From: Nitrospina sp. | GTDB taxonomy: Bacteria; Nitrospinota; Nitrospinia; Nitrospinales; VA-1 | Assembly (NCBI GenBank): GCA_018697205.1 | Contig: JABHTG010000037.1 | Span: 30,283 to 94,282, forward strand | Length of the DNA: 64,000 bases | Reading direction: 5' to 3' | Shown here: positions 38,472-49,559 of the stretch, one piece after another | Layout: every line of letters begins with the position of its first letter | Numbering within the stretch: the first letter of the stretch is position 1 | Notes under the pieces: model-generated | Databases searched by the model: none | What the model was told of the DNA's origin: nothing | What the model saw: only the letters and a program-made list of their open reading frames with translations | Made by a program: the position numbers and the translations under genes

Positions 38472-38617
38472 TAGTTTTTTTTATTTTTTTAGGAAATTTA
38501 CGGATGCTTTTCTTTTTTCTATAATTAAGTTGTGTTATAGTTTTTCTGTTTTTGGCTTAGAACACAGGTTTAAGATATTTGTGTTTTTTTGATTAATCCT
38601 AAAGGAGGTTTAGTAGA

Positions 38618-39676
38618 GTGAAGACAAAAACTTCTTGTGTGCAGGTGATTGGGTACCTTTATCTTTTTTTATCATTTAGCTTTACTCCTACCGCTGATGC
38701 CATTGGTTTTTCAGTTGACTCAAAGTGGTCTAATGTAAAGGTCAATCCAATTATCAGCAATGACTTGCATGCCTTTATGTCTCAGGATGCAAAAAAAGCA
38801 TCTGATCCGATACCAGTTATTTCAAAGCCATCTGCGCTGTCTTATTTGAATTGGCATGATATTGATTGGAAAGATCCTTTTGTTGAGCATGGTCAGCTAT
38901 CACAAAATAGTTTTGCACTTTCCACTAGGGCTCAAAATTCTGATGCTTTGGGGGCAGATACCTCAATGAAATTAGAATTAAAGATGCCATCGCCATCATC
39001 CACTTCCATTATAACATCAGACTCATTTGAAGACTTAGAGGATCCTTTTGCATCAAGATCAGATGCTCCTGATATGTCGGATCCATTTGAAAGTTATAAT
39101 AGGGCTATGTTTGGTTTTAATGAAGGATTTTATAACAATATTATGGAACCAATTGTTAGAGAATATCGAGACAATGTACATGAAAATGTTCGTATCGGGA
39201 TAAGTAATGTTTTTGGTAATGCTATGGCACCTCTTAAATTAGCAAGTACAATTCTCCAAGGTGATATTGATAAGTCATCCAGAGTTATTGGCAGAACAAT
39301 AATAAATACAACCATAGGCTTAGGCGGTTTGTTTGATGTTGCTGATAAGGCTTTTGGTATAAAAGATGTAAATGAGGACCTTGATCAAGTGTTAGGCTCA
39401 TATGGAATTCCTACAGGGCCGTACGTCATGTTACCTCTTTTTGGTCCTTCAAGCTTACGTAATATTGTTGGACGAGCTGGTGGTATGTTTTTAAGTCCAA
39501 CCTTTCACTTTGCCCCAGGAGTAGAAGTGGGAGGAGCTTTGACTGTGGCCGAGCAAGTCAACGATACTTCATTCATAGTTGATGACATCCAGCAACTTGA
39601 GGATAGTACTATTGATAAATACGAAAGTATCAGAGATTTTTATGGTCAATATCGAGATCGTTTGGTTAAGGAGTAA
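38618..39676 (+). CDS. mlaA: MlaA/VacJ-family protein
   Basis: DPFESYNRAMFGFNEGFYNNIMEPIVREYRDNVHENVRIGISNVFGN...LGSYGIPTGPYVMLPLFGPSSLRNIVG. Confidence 0.9.
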   Translation: MKTKTSCVQVIGYLYLFLSFSFTPTADAIGFSVDSKWSNVKVNPIISNDLHAFMSQDAKKASDPIPVISKPSALSYLNWHDIDWKDPFVEHGQLSQNSFALSTRAQNSDALGADTSMKLELKMPSPSSTSIITSDSFEDLEDPFASRSDAPDMSDPFESYNRAMFGFNEGFYNNIMEPIVREYRDNVHENVRIGISNVFGNAMAPLKLASTILQGDIDKSSRVIGRTIINTTIGLGGLFDVADKAFGIKDVNEDLDQVLGSYGIPTGPYVMLPLFGPSSLRNIVGRAGGMFLSPTFHFAPGVEVGGALTVAEQVNDTSFIVDDIQQLEDSTIDKYESIRDFYGQYRDRLVKE

Positions 39677-39775
39677 GCTTTATGGGCTCTTGCTTAAAAT
39701 GTAAACACATCAATTTAGTGAAATACTAAAAAAATTTTCTAAATTACTTCAAATAATTTTTTGGCAGCTTCTTTT

Positions 39776-40213
39776 TTAATTAATTTTGATTGTTACGGAT
39801 AAGTCAGGACTTGTTGTAAAGCTATTATCACACGCCCCGTCATCAAACCTAACCTGCATTCCACCTTCCAAACCTGGGAAAATTTTATGGCGTGATAGCT
39901 CCCACTTGTCACTTCCCCGATAAAAACCAGTTATCGAAAAAGATTGGCTCGTTAAACTTGATCCGGGTATTTCAAATGATTCACCTGCTTGTTTTATAAC
40001 TGAACCCATGCTTTTTTGGCCGACGAACCATTCAACTTTATATCTTTGCCTTGCGTCAGCATCCTGTGAAGAGGAAAAAAGAGCTTTTCGGTTTTTATAT
40101 AACGAAAAATATGCAGGGCTTAAGCTTCCGTCACAACTTGCTTGAGCCTTTGCAGGAATGATAATGCTAAATAACAAGACGAAAAAAAAACACATCACTG
40201 TAATATTTTTCAT
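39776..40213 (-). CDS. Hypothetical secreted protein
   Basis: Signal peptide ending AKAQASC; no recognised family. Confidence 0.55.
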   Translation of the reverse strand: MKNITVMCFFFVLLFSIIIPAKAQASCDGSLSPAYFSLYKNRKALFSSSQDADARQRYKVEWFVGQKSMGSVIKQAGESFEIPGSSLTSQSFSITGFYRGSDKWELSRHKIFPGLEGGMQVRFDDGACDNSFTTSPDLSVTIKIN

Positions 40214-40360
40214 AAAATAGTCGTTAATTGTTTGTGGTTGTTTATTTACAAAAATTCAAATTATAGTTAAGTACTTTTTTTGACTATAACATTAAACTAT
40301 TGTTAATTAGTTAAATTAGTAATACTTTGGATTTTATCACGAACTTTACGAGGTTTTATT

Positions 40361-42544
40361 TTGGATAAATTTAAGCATACCAATAGATTAGTAAAAGAAA
40401 CCAGCCCATATCTTTTACAACACCAGCATAACCCAGTTGATTGGTATCCATGGGGTGTCGAAGCACATGAAAGAGCTAAGACTGAGGATAAACCTATTTT
40501 TTTGAGTATAGGTTACTCTTCTTGCCATTGGTGTCATGTTATGGCTCATGAATCATTTGAATGTGAGAAAACTGCTCACATCATGAATGAGAAATTTATT
40601 AATATAAAAGTTGATAGAGAAGAGAGGCCGGATATTGATGCCGTTTATATGAAGTCAATTATTGCGCTAGTAGGACAGGGGGGGTGGCCAATCAGTCTTT
40701 TTTTAACTCCTGATTGCAAACCATATTTTGGCGGTACATATTATCCATCAACTACTAAGTATAATAGACCTGGGTTTTCTCAGGTTCTGGAGAAAGCGTT
40801 TACTCTTTACAATGAACAAAAAAATGACTTAGTAACACGTACGCAAAAAATTTTAGAAAAATTATGTCTCCCTGAATCAAGCTTTGATGCAGGATTGATT
40901 AGAGCTCATGGATTGATTGACGAGGCCGTTCACATTATGGAAGAGAGGTTTGATACGGAAGAAGGAGGGTTTGGATCAGGAATGAAATTTCCTGAACCTA
41001 TGAATTATACAATGTTATTGAGACACTGGGCTAGAACTGGATCAGATGAATCTATACAAATGCTTGATAAAACTCTCACAAAGATGGCAGGTGGAGGTAT
41101 GTATGATCAACTTGGTGGCGGGTTTCATCGTTATTCTACTGACAGGCATTGGCGAATACCTCATTTTGAAAAAATGCTCTATGATAACGCTCTTTTAGCT
41201 AAGCTTTATATTGATATGGCTCAGGCAACGAAACAAGACCTTTATAGCGAGGTACCCCAGGATATATTTAAATACATTCTTTGTGAAATGACATCACCAG
41301 AAGGTGCTTTTTATTCTAGTCAAGATGCAGACACAGATGGAGAGGAGGGGCGTTATTACTTTTGGGAGATGAAAGAACTTCTTGACCTACTTGGTCCCCG
41401 AAATGCCAAGATTATGTCGCGTTATTTTGGTGTTGTACCCTCCAAGGGAACAGCACGCAAAAATGTTCTATACATAAAAGAATCGATTGAAAACTTAGTA
41501 AAACTGGAAGAAATTGCAATATTTGAATTAGATCATATTATACGAACATCTAAAGAAACATTATTACAAGCTAGAAAAAAAAGGGCTAGACCTTTTACAG
41601 ATAAAAAAATAATTACAGGTTGGAATGCACTTATGATAACAGCTTTTGCTTCTGGTTATATGGTTTTACATGGGAAAAACTATTTAGAAGTAGCAATCCG
41701 TGCAGGGGAATTTTTATGGAATAATATGTGGACAGAAAATAATATTTTGCTTCGTATTTATAGTAATGGAGAAAGTAAAATTGATGGCTGTCTAGAAGAC
41801 TATGCATATTTTCTTGAAGCATTAATTGCACTTTATGAGGCATCTTTTGATCTATTATGGATTGAGCGTGCGAACCAAATTGCCACTAAGATGATTGATG
41901 AATTTTATGATGAAAAGGATGGTGGATTCTTTATGTCTGGTCTTTCATCAGAGGTTCTTATAGCAAGATTAAAGAATTCCGCCGATGAAGCAATTCCGTC
42001 AGCTAATGCAATTGCAGTTTTATCCCTTATTAAGCTAGGGCACCTTCTAATCAATAAACGTTATCTCGATATCGGTACAAACTCTGTGAATGCCTTTAAA
42101 CAGAAAATCGAAAAGAATCCAGCAGCGCATTCCGGAATTTTGGCAGCTGCTGATTTTGTGGCATGTTCTACTACAGAGGTTATTTTTTCTGGTGTTTTGA
42201 AAGATCCTGCTTTTAAGGATATGCAGGATGCTTTACATCAAGATTATCGCCCCAACAAGATTGTTGCATGGAATGAAAATGATCAGGCTTCAAATCTAAT
42301 CCCATTAGCGGAGGGGAAGGTCACCGTTAATGGGATCTCTTCAGTTTATGTTTGTCAGGAAGAGGCTTGCCATCCACCGGTAAGCTCGGGGAAAGCACTA
42401 ATTAGCCTACTTAAACCACCTCCAGAGATTCGGCTTAATATCTTCAATTATGATAAGCAAATCAAGGATACTGAAATCAAAGAGCAGGGAAAGTTTCTTG
42501 GAGTCATGGATCAAATTTTCAGGCAATCTGGGTTAAAAAAATGA
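40361..42544 (+). CDS. Thioredoxin-domain DUF255/YyaL (SSP411)-family protein
   Basis: [60 protein letters not shown]. Confidence 0.95.
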   Translation: MDKFKHTNRLVKETSPYLLQHQHNPVDWYPWGVEAHERAKTEDKPIFLSIGYSSCHWCHVMAHESFECEKTAHIMNEKFINIKVDREERPDIDAVYMKSIIALVGQGGWPISLFLTPDCKPYFGGTYYPSTTKYNRPGFSQVLEKAFTLYNEQKNDLVTRTQKILEKLCLPESSFDAGLIRAHGLIDEAVHIMEERFDTEEGGFGSGMKFPEPMNYTMLLRHWARTGSDESIQMLDKTLTKMAGGGMYDQLGGGFHRYSTDRHWRIPHFEKMLYDNALLAKLYIDMAQATKQDLYSEVPQDIFKYILCEMTSPEGAFYSSQDADTDGEEGRYYFWEMKELLDLLGPRNAKIMSRYFGVVPSKGTARKNVLYIKESIENLVKLEEIAIFELDHIIRTSKETLLQARKKRARPFTDKKIITGWNALMITAFASGYMVLHGKNYLEVAIRAGEFLWNNMWTENNILLRIYSNGESKIDGCLEDYAYFLEALIALYEASFDLLWIERANQIATKMIDEFYDEKDGGFFMSGLSSEVLIARLKNSADEAIPSANAIAVLSLIKLGHLLINKRYLDIGTNSVNAFKQKIEKNPAAHSGILAAADFVACSTTEVIFSGVLKDPAFKDMQDALHQDYRPNKIVAWNENDQASNLIPLAEGKVTVNGISSVYVCQEEACHPPVSSGKALISLLKPPPEIRLNIFNYDKQIKDTEIKEQGKFLGVMDQIFRQSGLKK

Positions 42545-42798
42545 AGTTTGCTCAGGTGAGAGTTTGACGGATCTTTTGAATGCACATTACCCTACTACAA
42601 AAAATAATTAAAAAAATAACTATTTTATCCATTTTACTAACTATGGCTGTAAATAGTTTTATCGGTTTGAGGTTGGTTAGGTAGTGACTTCGAGAAATTC
42701 TATATACAGACCTATAATTTTAAAAATATTGATATATCAGAGGCTTAGGTTATAATGTATAAATTCTTAAACTGTTAAATTTTCAAGGAAAGCATACT

Positions 42799-43764
42799 AT
42801 GGCAATCGACAGCAAAGAGCTTGATGATTTTATGCCAGCTACTGAATTAGAGTGGTCTGATACCGCTATTGCGCGTATGAAAAACGTTCCTTTTTTTGTG
42901 AGAAAGAGTGTTGTGCGTGGGATTGAGCAATATGCGAAAGATAAGAGTGTTAGTCTAATTGATGATGATATTGTTTCTCGTGCTCGTCAGGAACGCGAAG
43001 GTGGTGCCATTGAAGAAGCAAGAAAAAAGAAGGCATCTAAAGTTGAGTCTGAAACTGTTGCCCCAGAAGATGAAATCAAACGGCAGTTCGTGAATTTTGC
43101 CTTTTATAAATTAGATCCTTCATTCCGTAGGTTGCCAAAAGAAAGAAAAGAAGCAGCAAAAAAAGAATTCCTTGACGTCCTAGAAGAATACGACTCTAAC
43201 AATGATATGATACTTCTTGGATATACAATGGTGGGTATTAGAGCTGACGTGGATATTATGTTTTGGCGGATAAGTTATGAAATGGAAAACTTTCAAAAAA
43301 TGACCACCCGTATGTATCAAACTGACCTTGGTAGTTTTTTAACACCTAGTTATTCATATTTATCTCAGACTAAACGGTCAATGTATCAAGATATGTTTAA
43401 TCCAGAGCATGAAGAGGATCGAACTCATATAATTCCTGGAAAGGCAAAGTACCTTTTTATTTATCCGTTTGTTAAGACTAGAGAATGGTATCTTCTTACT
43501 CAGTTCACTCGGCAAGGGATAATGGACGAGCATATTTATGTAGGAAATAAGTATCCGTCTGTAAAATTAAATACTAGCTATTCTTTTGGTATTGATGATC
43601 AAGAGTTTGTTGTGGCATTTGAGACTGACTATCCGCAGGATTTTGTAGACTTAGTTATGGATCTAAGAGAGACACAGGGAAGTCTTTATGTTGAGAGAGA
43701 CACACCCATATTTACTTGTGTGGCAAACTCTTTGGAGGATACTATTAGTAGTCTAGGGATATAA
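42799..43764 (+). CDS. N-terminal PCP_red domain fused to chlorite dismutase/HemQ-family domain
   Basis: WSDTAIARMKNVPFFVRKSVVRGIEQYAKDKSVSLIDDDIV (PCP_red-like), then YLFIYPFVKTREWYLLTQFTRQGIMDEHIYVGNKYPSVKLNTSYSFGIDDQEFVVAFETD (Cld family). Confidence 0.87.
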   Translation: MAIDSKELDDFMPATELEWSDTAIARMKNVPFFVRKSVVRGIEQYAKDKSVSLIDDDIVSRARQEREGGAIEEARKKKASKVESETVAPEDEIKRQFVNFAFYKLDPSFRRLPKERKEAAKKEFLDVLEEYDSNNDMILLGYTMVGIRADVDIMFWRISYEMENFQKMTTRMYQTDLGSFLTPSYSYLSQTKRSMYQDMFNPEHEEDRTHIIPGKAKYLFIYPFVKTREWYLLTQFTRQGIMDEHIYVGNKYPSVKLNTSYSFGIDDQEFVVAFETDYPQDFVDLVMDLRETQGSLYVERDTPIFTCVANSLEDTISSLGI

Positions 43765-43780
43765 AACCGCAAAAGATAAA

Positions 43781-43819
43781 AAAAAGGAACTGTGACATTT
43801 GTCACAGTTCCTTTTTTTA
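43781..43819. terminator. Bidirectional Rho-independent terminator between convergent genes
   Basis: aaaggaactgtgac/gtcacagttccttt 14-bp stem, 4-nt loop, A and T tracts on both sides. Confidence 0.92.
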
Positions 43820-43854
43820 TTTAAATAAATCCTTTAAGGCTATACTCTTAACTG

Positions 43855-44700
43855 TTACCAACTATTTTTACAAAGGCTTAATATGTTTGCAAGAGTTTCT
43901 TTTAAATCCTTTCTGTGAACCACATTGTCAATTAATCCATGATTTAATAGAAATTCTGCGCGTTGAAATCCCTCTGGAAGTTTTTGTTGAATCGTTTGTT
44001 CAATTACGCGAGGGCCTGCAAAGCCGATTAATGCTCCTGGTTCTGCAAGAATAATATCCCCAAGCATCGCAAAGCTTGCTGAAACCCCTCCAGTTGTTGG
44101 ATCAGCTAATATTGAGATATAAGGCAATCTTTCATTTGCTAGTTTGCTGAGAGCAGCAGAAGTTTTAGCCATCTGCATGAGGGATAAAATACCCTCCTGC
44201 ATACGTGCACCGCCAGAACAGGAGAGAATGATTAAAGAAGATTGATTTTTAATTGCCCTTTCAATAGATCTAGTTATTTTTTCTCCAACCACGACACCCA
44301 TGCTACCTCCCATAAAACTAAACTCAAAAACGCAAATTTCTACCTGATGGTTTTTAATTAAGCCTGTTCCAGAAATAATCGCATCTAAATGCGTCCCTTT
44401 TTTTAAATAGGTGCGCAATCTTTCTTTGTATTTTTTACTATCCTTAAATTTAATCGGATCGGTCGAAATTAAATCTATATCCGATTCAACAAATGTACCT
44501 TCATCTAATAGTTGATTTATTCGCTGCTTTGCGCTTATTCTGAAATGATAGCTACATTGAGTGCATACGCGGAGGTTTTTTTCGAGATCCGCAATGAATA
44601 TATTACCCTTGCAATCAGGGCATTCAACCCAGAGTTCACCATTAGTAAAGTCTGTTTTCCTAAGAGTTGTTTTGGATTTGATTTTGTCTATCCAAGACAT
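43855..44700 (-). CDS. accD: Acetyl-CoA carboxylase carboxyltransferase subunit beta
   Basis: Zinc finger CPDCKGNIFIADLEKNLRVCTQCSYHFRIS; SCSGGARMQEGILSLMQMAKTSAAL; ADPTTGGVSASFAMLGD. Confidence 0.96.
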   Translation of the reverse strand: MSWIDKIKSKTTLRKTDFTNGELWVECPDCKGNIFIADLEKNLRVCTQCSYHFRISAKQRINQLLDEGTFVESDIDLISTDPIKFKDSKKYKERLRTYLKKGTHLDAIISGTGLIKNHQVEICVFEFSFMGGSMGVVVGEKITRSIERAIKNQSSLIILSCSGGARMQEGILSLMQMAKTSAALSKLANERLPYISILADPTTGGVSASFAMLGDIILAEPGALIGFAGPRVIEQTIQQKLPEGFQRAEFLLNHGLIDNVVHRKDLKETLANILSLCKNSW

Positions 44701-44791
44701 GGCTTCATTTTCATCTAAAGGTTAAAAATATTAATAGAATTGAATGTTACTAGGTTTAGTTTTATTGATGTAGAATTTCATCTAAGCCAAT

Positions 44792-45529
44792 TTATGACTG
44801 CTTTATGTCATCCGGAACCGCATTCAGCTTAGTTTTTTGAGATGACCATTCTCCAATTGGGCCAAAAATTGTATAGCCGAAGCTTATTAGAAATAGAGCG
44901 ATTTTTGGTATGGTAGCAAGTATGTATAAAACTAGTACAACTAAAAGAAATCTTGTAAAAGATACTCTTTTGCGAAACTCAAATTTTTTAAAGGCAGGGT
45001 ACTTAATGTTACTAACCATTAGGAATGCAAGAATATAAACTACGACTACCATGAATCCAGGGTGCACTCTCGAACCGAATAAATCTTCAAATGCAATTAT
45101 AATTGATGCAATAACAGCCGCTGCAGCAGGCGTTGCTAGCCCGATAAAGTGTTGACCTTGTATGTCAGGTTTCGTTGTATTAAACCGTGCCAAGCGAAAT
45201 GCAGAACAAAGTAAATATAAAAAAGCGGCCATCCAGCCTATCCGCCCAAATGGTTTTAATACCCAGGCGTAGCAAATAAATGCGGGAGCCATTCCAAATG
45301 ATATGACATCTGCCAAGGAGTCATATTGCATTCCGAAAGCGCTTGTGGTTTTGGTCATTCGAGCAATTCTACCATCAAGGACATCGAATATTATAGCTAA
45401 TACGATTGCCCAGGCCGCAAGGTAGTATTTTTCATTAAGTGCTGCAATAAATGAATAGAATCCGCAGAACACGTTTCCTGTTGTAAAGAGGCTGGGTAGA
45501 ATGTGAATTCCTTTTCTTGGATTCATCAA
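44792..45529 (-). CDS. pssA: CDP-diacylglycerol-serine O-phosphatidyltransferase
   Basis: HILPSLFTTGNVFCGFYSF...FDVLDGRIARMTKTTSAFGMQYDSLADVISFGMAPA. Confidence 0.94.
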   Translation of the reverse strand: MMNPRKGIHILPSLFTTGNVFCGFYSFIAALNEKYYLAAWAIVLAIIFDVLDGRIARMTKTTSAFGMQYDSLADVISFGMAPAFICYAWVLKPFGRIGWMAAFLYLLCSAFRLARFNTTKPDIQGQHFIGLATPAAAAVIASIIIAFEDLFGSRVHPGFMVVVVYILAFLMVSNIKYPAFKKFEFRKRVSFTRFLLVVLVLYILATIPKIALFLISFGYTIFGPIGEWSSQKTKLNAVPDDIKQS

Positions 45530-45538
45530 TGACTCTCT

Positions 45539-46174
45539 TTAGTTTAGGTTGAGGTACCCAATAACACTTTTTCCACCACTAACACGGTCCCCAATATTTA
45601 CGGATAATTTAGTGTTTTCTGGTAGTAAAATATCTACGCGAGATCCAAATCTAATTAATCCATATCTTTGACCTAACTTATAGGTATCACCTTTTTTGGG
45701 CCAACAGACAATTCGTCGTGCGATAAGACCGGCAATTTGTTTTACAAAAATATGCGATTGCCCATTATTAATCATGATAATATTTTGTTCATTATCCAAC
45801 GATGCTTTAGGATTAAACGCTGCGAGAAATTTCCCTGGGTTGTAACGGATATCTTCAATAGTCCCTTCAATAGGTACTCTATTTATATGAACATTGAATA
45901 CAGATAGAAAAATAGTTACGCGTTTACATGACTTACCATTAATTGGTTCTCTTTCTGAGATTATTTCTGTGACTTTTCCATCAGCTGGAGAAACTATTAC
46001 ATTAGGTTCTTTTGGAATTGTACGTTCTGGATCGCGAAAAAACCAAGTAACAAATAAAAATCCCAGCCCAAAAATAATAGCTGCCCAATTAAATGAAAGT
46101 AAAAACATAAAAACAGTACTGACTAGCAGGGGTAGGATAAAAATTAAACCATCTTTGGCTAGGGGGATTTTCAT
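45539..46174 (-). CDS. psd: Phosphatidylserine decarboxylase (archaeal/short type)
   Basis: FRDPERTIPKEPNVIVSPADGKVTEI...SVFNVHINRVPIEGTI...YGLIRFGSRVDILLPE. Confidence 0.94.
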   Translation of the reverse strand: MKIPLAKDGLIFILPLLVSTVFMFLLSFNWAAIIFGLGFLFVTWFFRDPERTIPKEPNVIVSPADGKVTEIISEREPINGKSCKRVTIFLSVFNVHINRVPIEGTIEDIRYNPGKFLAAFNPKASLDNEQNIIMINNGQSHIFVKQIAGLIARRIVCWPKKGDTYKLGQRYGLIRFGSRVDILLPENTKLSVNIGDRVSGGKSVIGYLNLN

Positions 46175-46232
46175 AATAATTCAGTCAATTGCCTTTAAAT
46201 AGTTTTGGAGGTGCAATTAATTTTTTATTTTG

Positions 46233-47234
46233 CTATTTTATTTTTTTTCCTACAAAAGGCATCATCTTGCGCAATTTTTCACCAACAACTTCTATTTGAT
46301 GTTCAGAATCCTGTTTTAACCTGGCATTAAATACAGGACGGTTAGCTTGATTTTCTAAAATAAATTCTCTGGCAAAACTCCCGCTTTGAATTTCTGCGAG
46401 AACTTTTTTCATTTCATCTCGGGTAGACTGTGGAATAATTCTTGGTCCTCTAGTCACATCTCCATAGGCAGCTGTAGTGCTGATAGAGTAGCGCATATTT
46501 CCAATACCACCTTCATAGATCAAATCAACAATTAATTTTAGTTCATGCAGACATTCGAAGTAGGCTAAATCAGGATTGTAGCCTGCCTCAACTAGCGTGT
46601 CGAAACCCGCTCGAATAAGTTCCGTTACCCCACCACATAAAACTGCTTGTTCTCCAAAAAGATCTGTCTCTGTTTCTTCTCTAAACGTAGTTTCAAGAAC
46701 GCCTGCACGCGTACCACCTATTCCTTTAGCGTATGCTAGGGCTATCTTTTTTGTTTTTTTGGATACATCTTGATGAATAGCCATTAAACATGGGACACCA
46801 GCACCTTGTTCGTATGTTCTTCTGACTAAGTGTCCGGGGCCTTTTGGAGCTATCATAAAAACATCTACTGAGCTTGGAGGTACTACTTGTCCAAAATGAA
46901 TGTTAAATCCATGCCCAAAAGCAATTGCGTCGCCTTTTTTTAGGTGAGGGGCAATTTCATTGTCATACATTGCACGTTGTTTGTCGTCTGGGATAAGAAT
47001 CATTATTATGTTTGAAACTTTTGCTGCCTCAGCTACAGTCATAACCTTTAAACCATCTTTTTGGGCCCTTTTCCAAAAAATACTTTCTTTGCGCAACCCA
47101 ACTACAACCTTAAGGCCACTGTCATGTAAGTTTCTTGCATGTGCATGCCCTTGGCTTCCATAACCAATAATGGCGATAGTTTTATTTTTTAAAATCTTGA
47201 TGTCCGCTTGTCGGTCATAATAAATACTTGGCAA
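46233..47234 (-). CDS. ilvC: Ketol-acid reductoisomerase
   Basis: [29 protein letters not shown]...[24 protein letters not shown]...[17 protein letters not shown]. Confidence 0.97.
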   Translation of the reverse strand: MPSIYYDRQADIKILKNKTIAIIGYGSQGHAHARNLHDSGLKVVVGLRKESIFWKRAQKDGLKVMTVAEAAKVSNIIMILIPDDKQRAMYDNEIAPHLKKGDAIAFGHGFNIHFGQVVPPSSVDVFMIAPKGPGHLVRRTYEQGAGVPCLMAIHQDVSKKTKKIALAYAKGIGGTRAGVLETTFREETETDLFGEQAVLCGGVTELIRAGFDTLVEAGYNPDLAYFECLHELKLIVDLIYEGGIGNMRYSISTTAAYGDVTRGPRIIPQSTRDEMKKVLAEIQSGSFAREFILENQANRPVFNARLKQDSEHQIEVVGEKLRKMMPFVGKKIK

Positions 47235-47298
47235 TTTCGTTCTCCTTTTTCATACTTTTTAATTGTTTTTTTATATTTTGAGATTTTTTTAGATGTGA

Positions 47299-47787
47299 CT
47301 AATTTATGGATTTAGTACCTCGGCTTATAGCAATGCGCCCAGACCGAACAATTTCTTTAATCCCAAGTGGTTTAAGTAAGTCTAGAAACCCTTTAATTTT
47401 TCCCTCATCACCAGTAATTTCGACTGTGTAATTATCATGATTCACATCAATTACTTTTGCCCGAAATATATCCACAATACGTAAAATTTCCTCACGAACA
47501 CGGGCCTCAGCATTCATTTTTACTAGTATTAATTCTCGGTCAACGAAGTGCTCTTCGGTCAAATCAATGACTTTGATAACATCTACCAGTTTGTTAAGCT
47601 GTTTCGTGATTTGTTCAATTTTTTTATCATCCCCACGCGTAATAATAGTCATTCGCGAAATTCCAGACTCATTTGTTTCGGCAACGTTTAGGCTTTCGAT
47701 ATTAAAACCGCGTCCACTAAAAAGACCTGAAATTCTTGAAAGTACACCAAATTGATTTACAACGAGGACAGAGATTGTATGTTGCAT
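47299..47787 (-). CDS. ilvN: Acetolactate synthase small (regulatory) subunit
   Basis: HTISVLVVNQFGVLSRISGLFSGRGFNIESLNVAETNESGISRMTIITRGDDKKIEQITKQLNKLVDVIKV. Confidence 0.95.
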   Translation of the reverse strand: MQHTISVLVVNQFGVLSRISGLFSGRGFNIESLNVAETNESGISRMTIITRGDDKKIEQITKQLNKLVDVIKVIDLTEEHFVDRELILVKMNAEARVREEILRIVDIFRAKVIDVNHDNYTVEITGDEGKIKGFLDLLKPLGIKEIVRSGRIAISRGTKSIN

Positions 47788-47928
47788 TAATTCAAAGAGT
47801 TAGGTGGTATAATTATTATGCATGCTATATGAAAATTTAATATATCAGAAACGTTTTGTATTTACCATTATATTTCCGTCCTATTTTTAGTCTAAGTTGT
47901 TGGATTTTTTCTCTTTGGGCCTTAGTTT

Positions 47929-48582
47929 ATGAAAACAAAATACCTATCCAAAGTCCTTAGGTATCTTAGAAAATCGATTAAATCTTGGCCTATTCCCGTC
48001 TTAACATCAATAAGTTATCAGCAAAACCCTTTCATGGTATTGGTGGGTTGCCTTCTTAGTTTAAGAACCAGAGATGAAGTTACGGATGCTGCTTCTAAAA
48101 GATTATTTGCTCTTGCTAGAACCCCAAAAAAAATATTAGATTTGAGCCAGGAACAGATAGAAACTGCAATTTACCCAGTTGCTTTTTATCGTAATAAAAC
48201 CTCATGTTTGTATGAAATTTGTAGATTTATTCTTAATAAAAATAAAGGCAAAGTTCCTGATACATTGGACGAGTTAACTAAACTAAGAGGAGTTGGTCGT
48301 AAAACGGCGAATATGACTTTGGTTCTTGGTCATTGCAAACTTGGCATTTGCGTTGATATTCATGTGCATCGGATAGTGAATAGATGGGGTTACGTTCAAA
48401 CCAAGACACCAGATGAAACAGAAGCAGTACTAAGAAAAAAGCTTCCAAAGCGTTATTGGAAAGAAATTAATAATCTTTTGGTTAGCTTTGGGCAAAATAT
48501 TTGCAAGCCACAATCACCTTACTGTAGCAAATGTGGGGTTTTAGAGTATTGTAAACAGGTAGGGGTAAATCGTAATCGTTAA
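47929..48582 (+). CDS. nth: Endonuclease III
   Basis: LVGCLLSLRTRDEVTDAASKRLF...LRGVGRKTANMTLVLG; Fe-S cysteines CKPQSPYCSKCGVLEYC (CX6CX2CX5C). Confidence 0.95.
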   Translation: MKTKYLSKVLRYLRKSIKSWPIPVLTSISYQQNPFMVLVGCLLSLRTRDEVTDAASKRLFALARTPKKILDLSQEQIETAIYPVAFYRNKTSCLYEICRFILNKNKGKVPDTLDELTKLRGVGRKTANMTLVLGHCKLGICVDIHVHRIVNRWGYVQTKTPDETEAVLRKKLPKRYWKEINNLLVSFGQNICKPQSPYCSKCGVLEYCKQVGVNRNR

Positions 48583-48598
48583 GTTGTCGTGAGTTACG

Positions 48599-49321
48599 TC
48601 ATAACTTTCCAATCATTTTTTTTTGTATAGTGATAAGCTGCTTGATTCCTTTATCAGCTAAAGTAAGCATAGCTTTCATTTGTTTGTCTGTAAAGGGTTC
48701 GCGCTCAGCCGTGCCTTGTATTTCTACAAATCCACCACTCCCAGTTTTTATAATATTTAAGTCCACATCAGCTTCTGAGTCCTCGGAATAATCCAAGTCT
48801 AAAAGATTTTTTCCGTCTATTACTCCCACACTTATAGCAGCCACATAATCGCGAATAGGAATTTGATCTATAAGTTTATCCTTTCTCAACTTCTTCATTG
48901 CTAGCATTAAAGCAATAAATGACCCCGTGATAGAGGCACAGCGGGTCCCGCCATCTGCTTGGATTACATCACAATCAATCCACACTGTTCGTTCCCCTAG
49001 TTGTTCGAGATCTACAATGCTACGTAGTGAGCGCCCTATGAGTCTTTGAATTTCTTGCGTGCGACCGGAGAGCTTTCCCCTGGATGCTTCTCTAGCTGTT
49101 CTTGTGTGTGTTGATGAAGGAAGCATTGAGTATTCAGCAGTAACCCAACCTTGACCTTGACCACGAAGGAATGAAGGAACTTTATCGTCAATGGATGCTG
49201 AACAGAGGACGCGGGTACCACCCATTTGAAAAAGGACCGAACCATGGGGGTGAATGATGTAGTTTTTTGTGACTTTTATCTCTCTCACTTGATTAAAAGT
49301 ACGGCCGTTTAATCTTGGCAT
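48599..49321 (-). CDS. rph: Ribonuclease PH
   Basis: [74 protein letters not shown]. Confidence 0.97.
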   Translation of the reverse strand: MPRLNGRTFNQVREIKVTKNYIIHPHGSVLFQMGGTRVLCSASIDDKVPSFLRGQGQGWVTAEYSMLPSSTHTRTAREASRGKLSGRTQEIQRLIGRSLRSIVDLEQLGERTVWIDCDVIQADGGTRCASITGSFIALMLAMKKLRKDKLIDQIPIRDYVAAISVGVIDGKNLLDLDYSEDSEADVDLNIIKTGSGGFVEIQGTAEREPFTDKQMKAMLTLADKGIKQLITIQKKMIGKL

Positions 49322-49559
49322 TATTATTTTCCACTTTAAATTAGATTATTGTTAAGTAACTATTTGACTACCCAGTAATATTCAATTATTGAGCTAACGA
49401 GGTCGTGAAAATATCAGGTTGTAGATTAATTTTCAATAGTCATTCTGATTTAAGTATTTGAAAAAGTTTAAATATTAATTTAATGCATTACTTCTCTAAA
49501 CCTTGTGAATATGCGAAATATTTGATATTAATAGACTAATTAGAATAATGAGGTGACAG

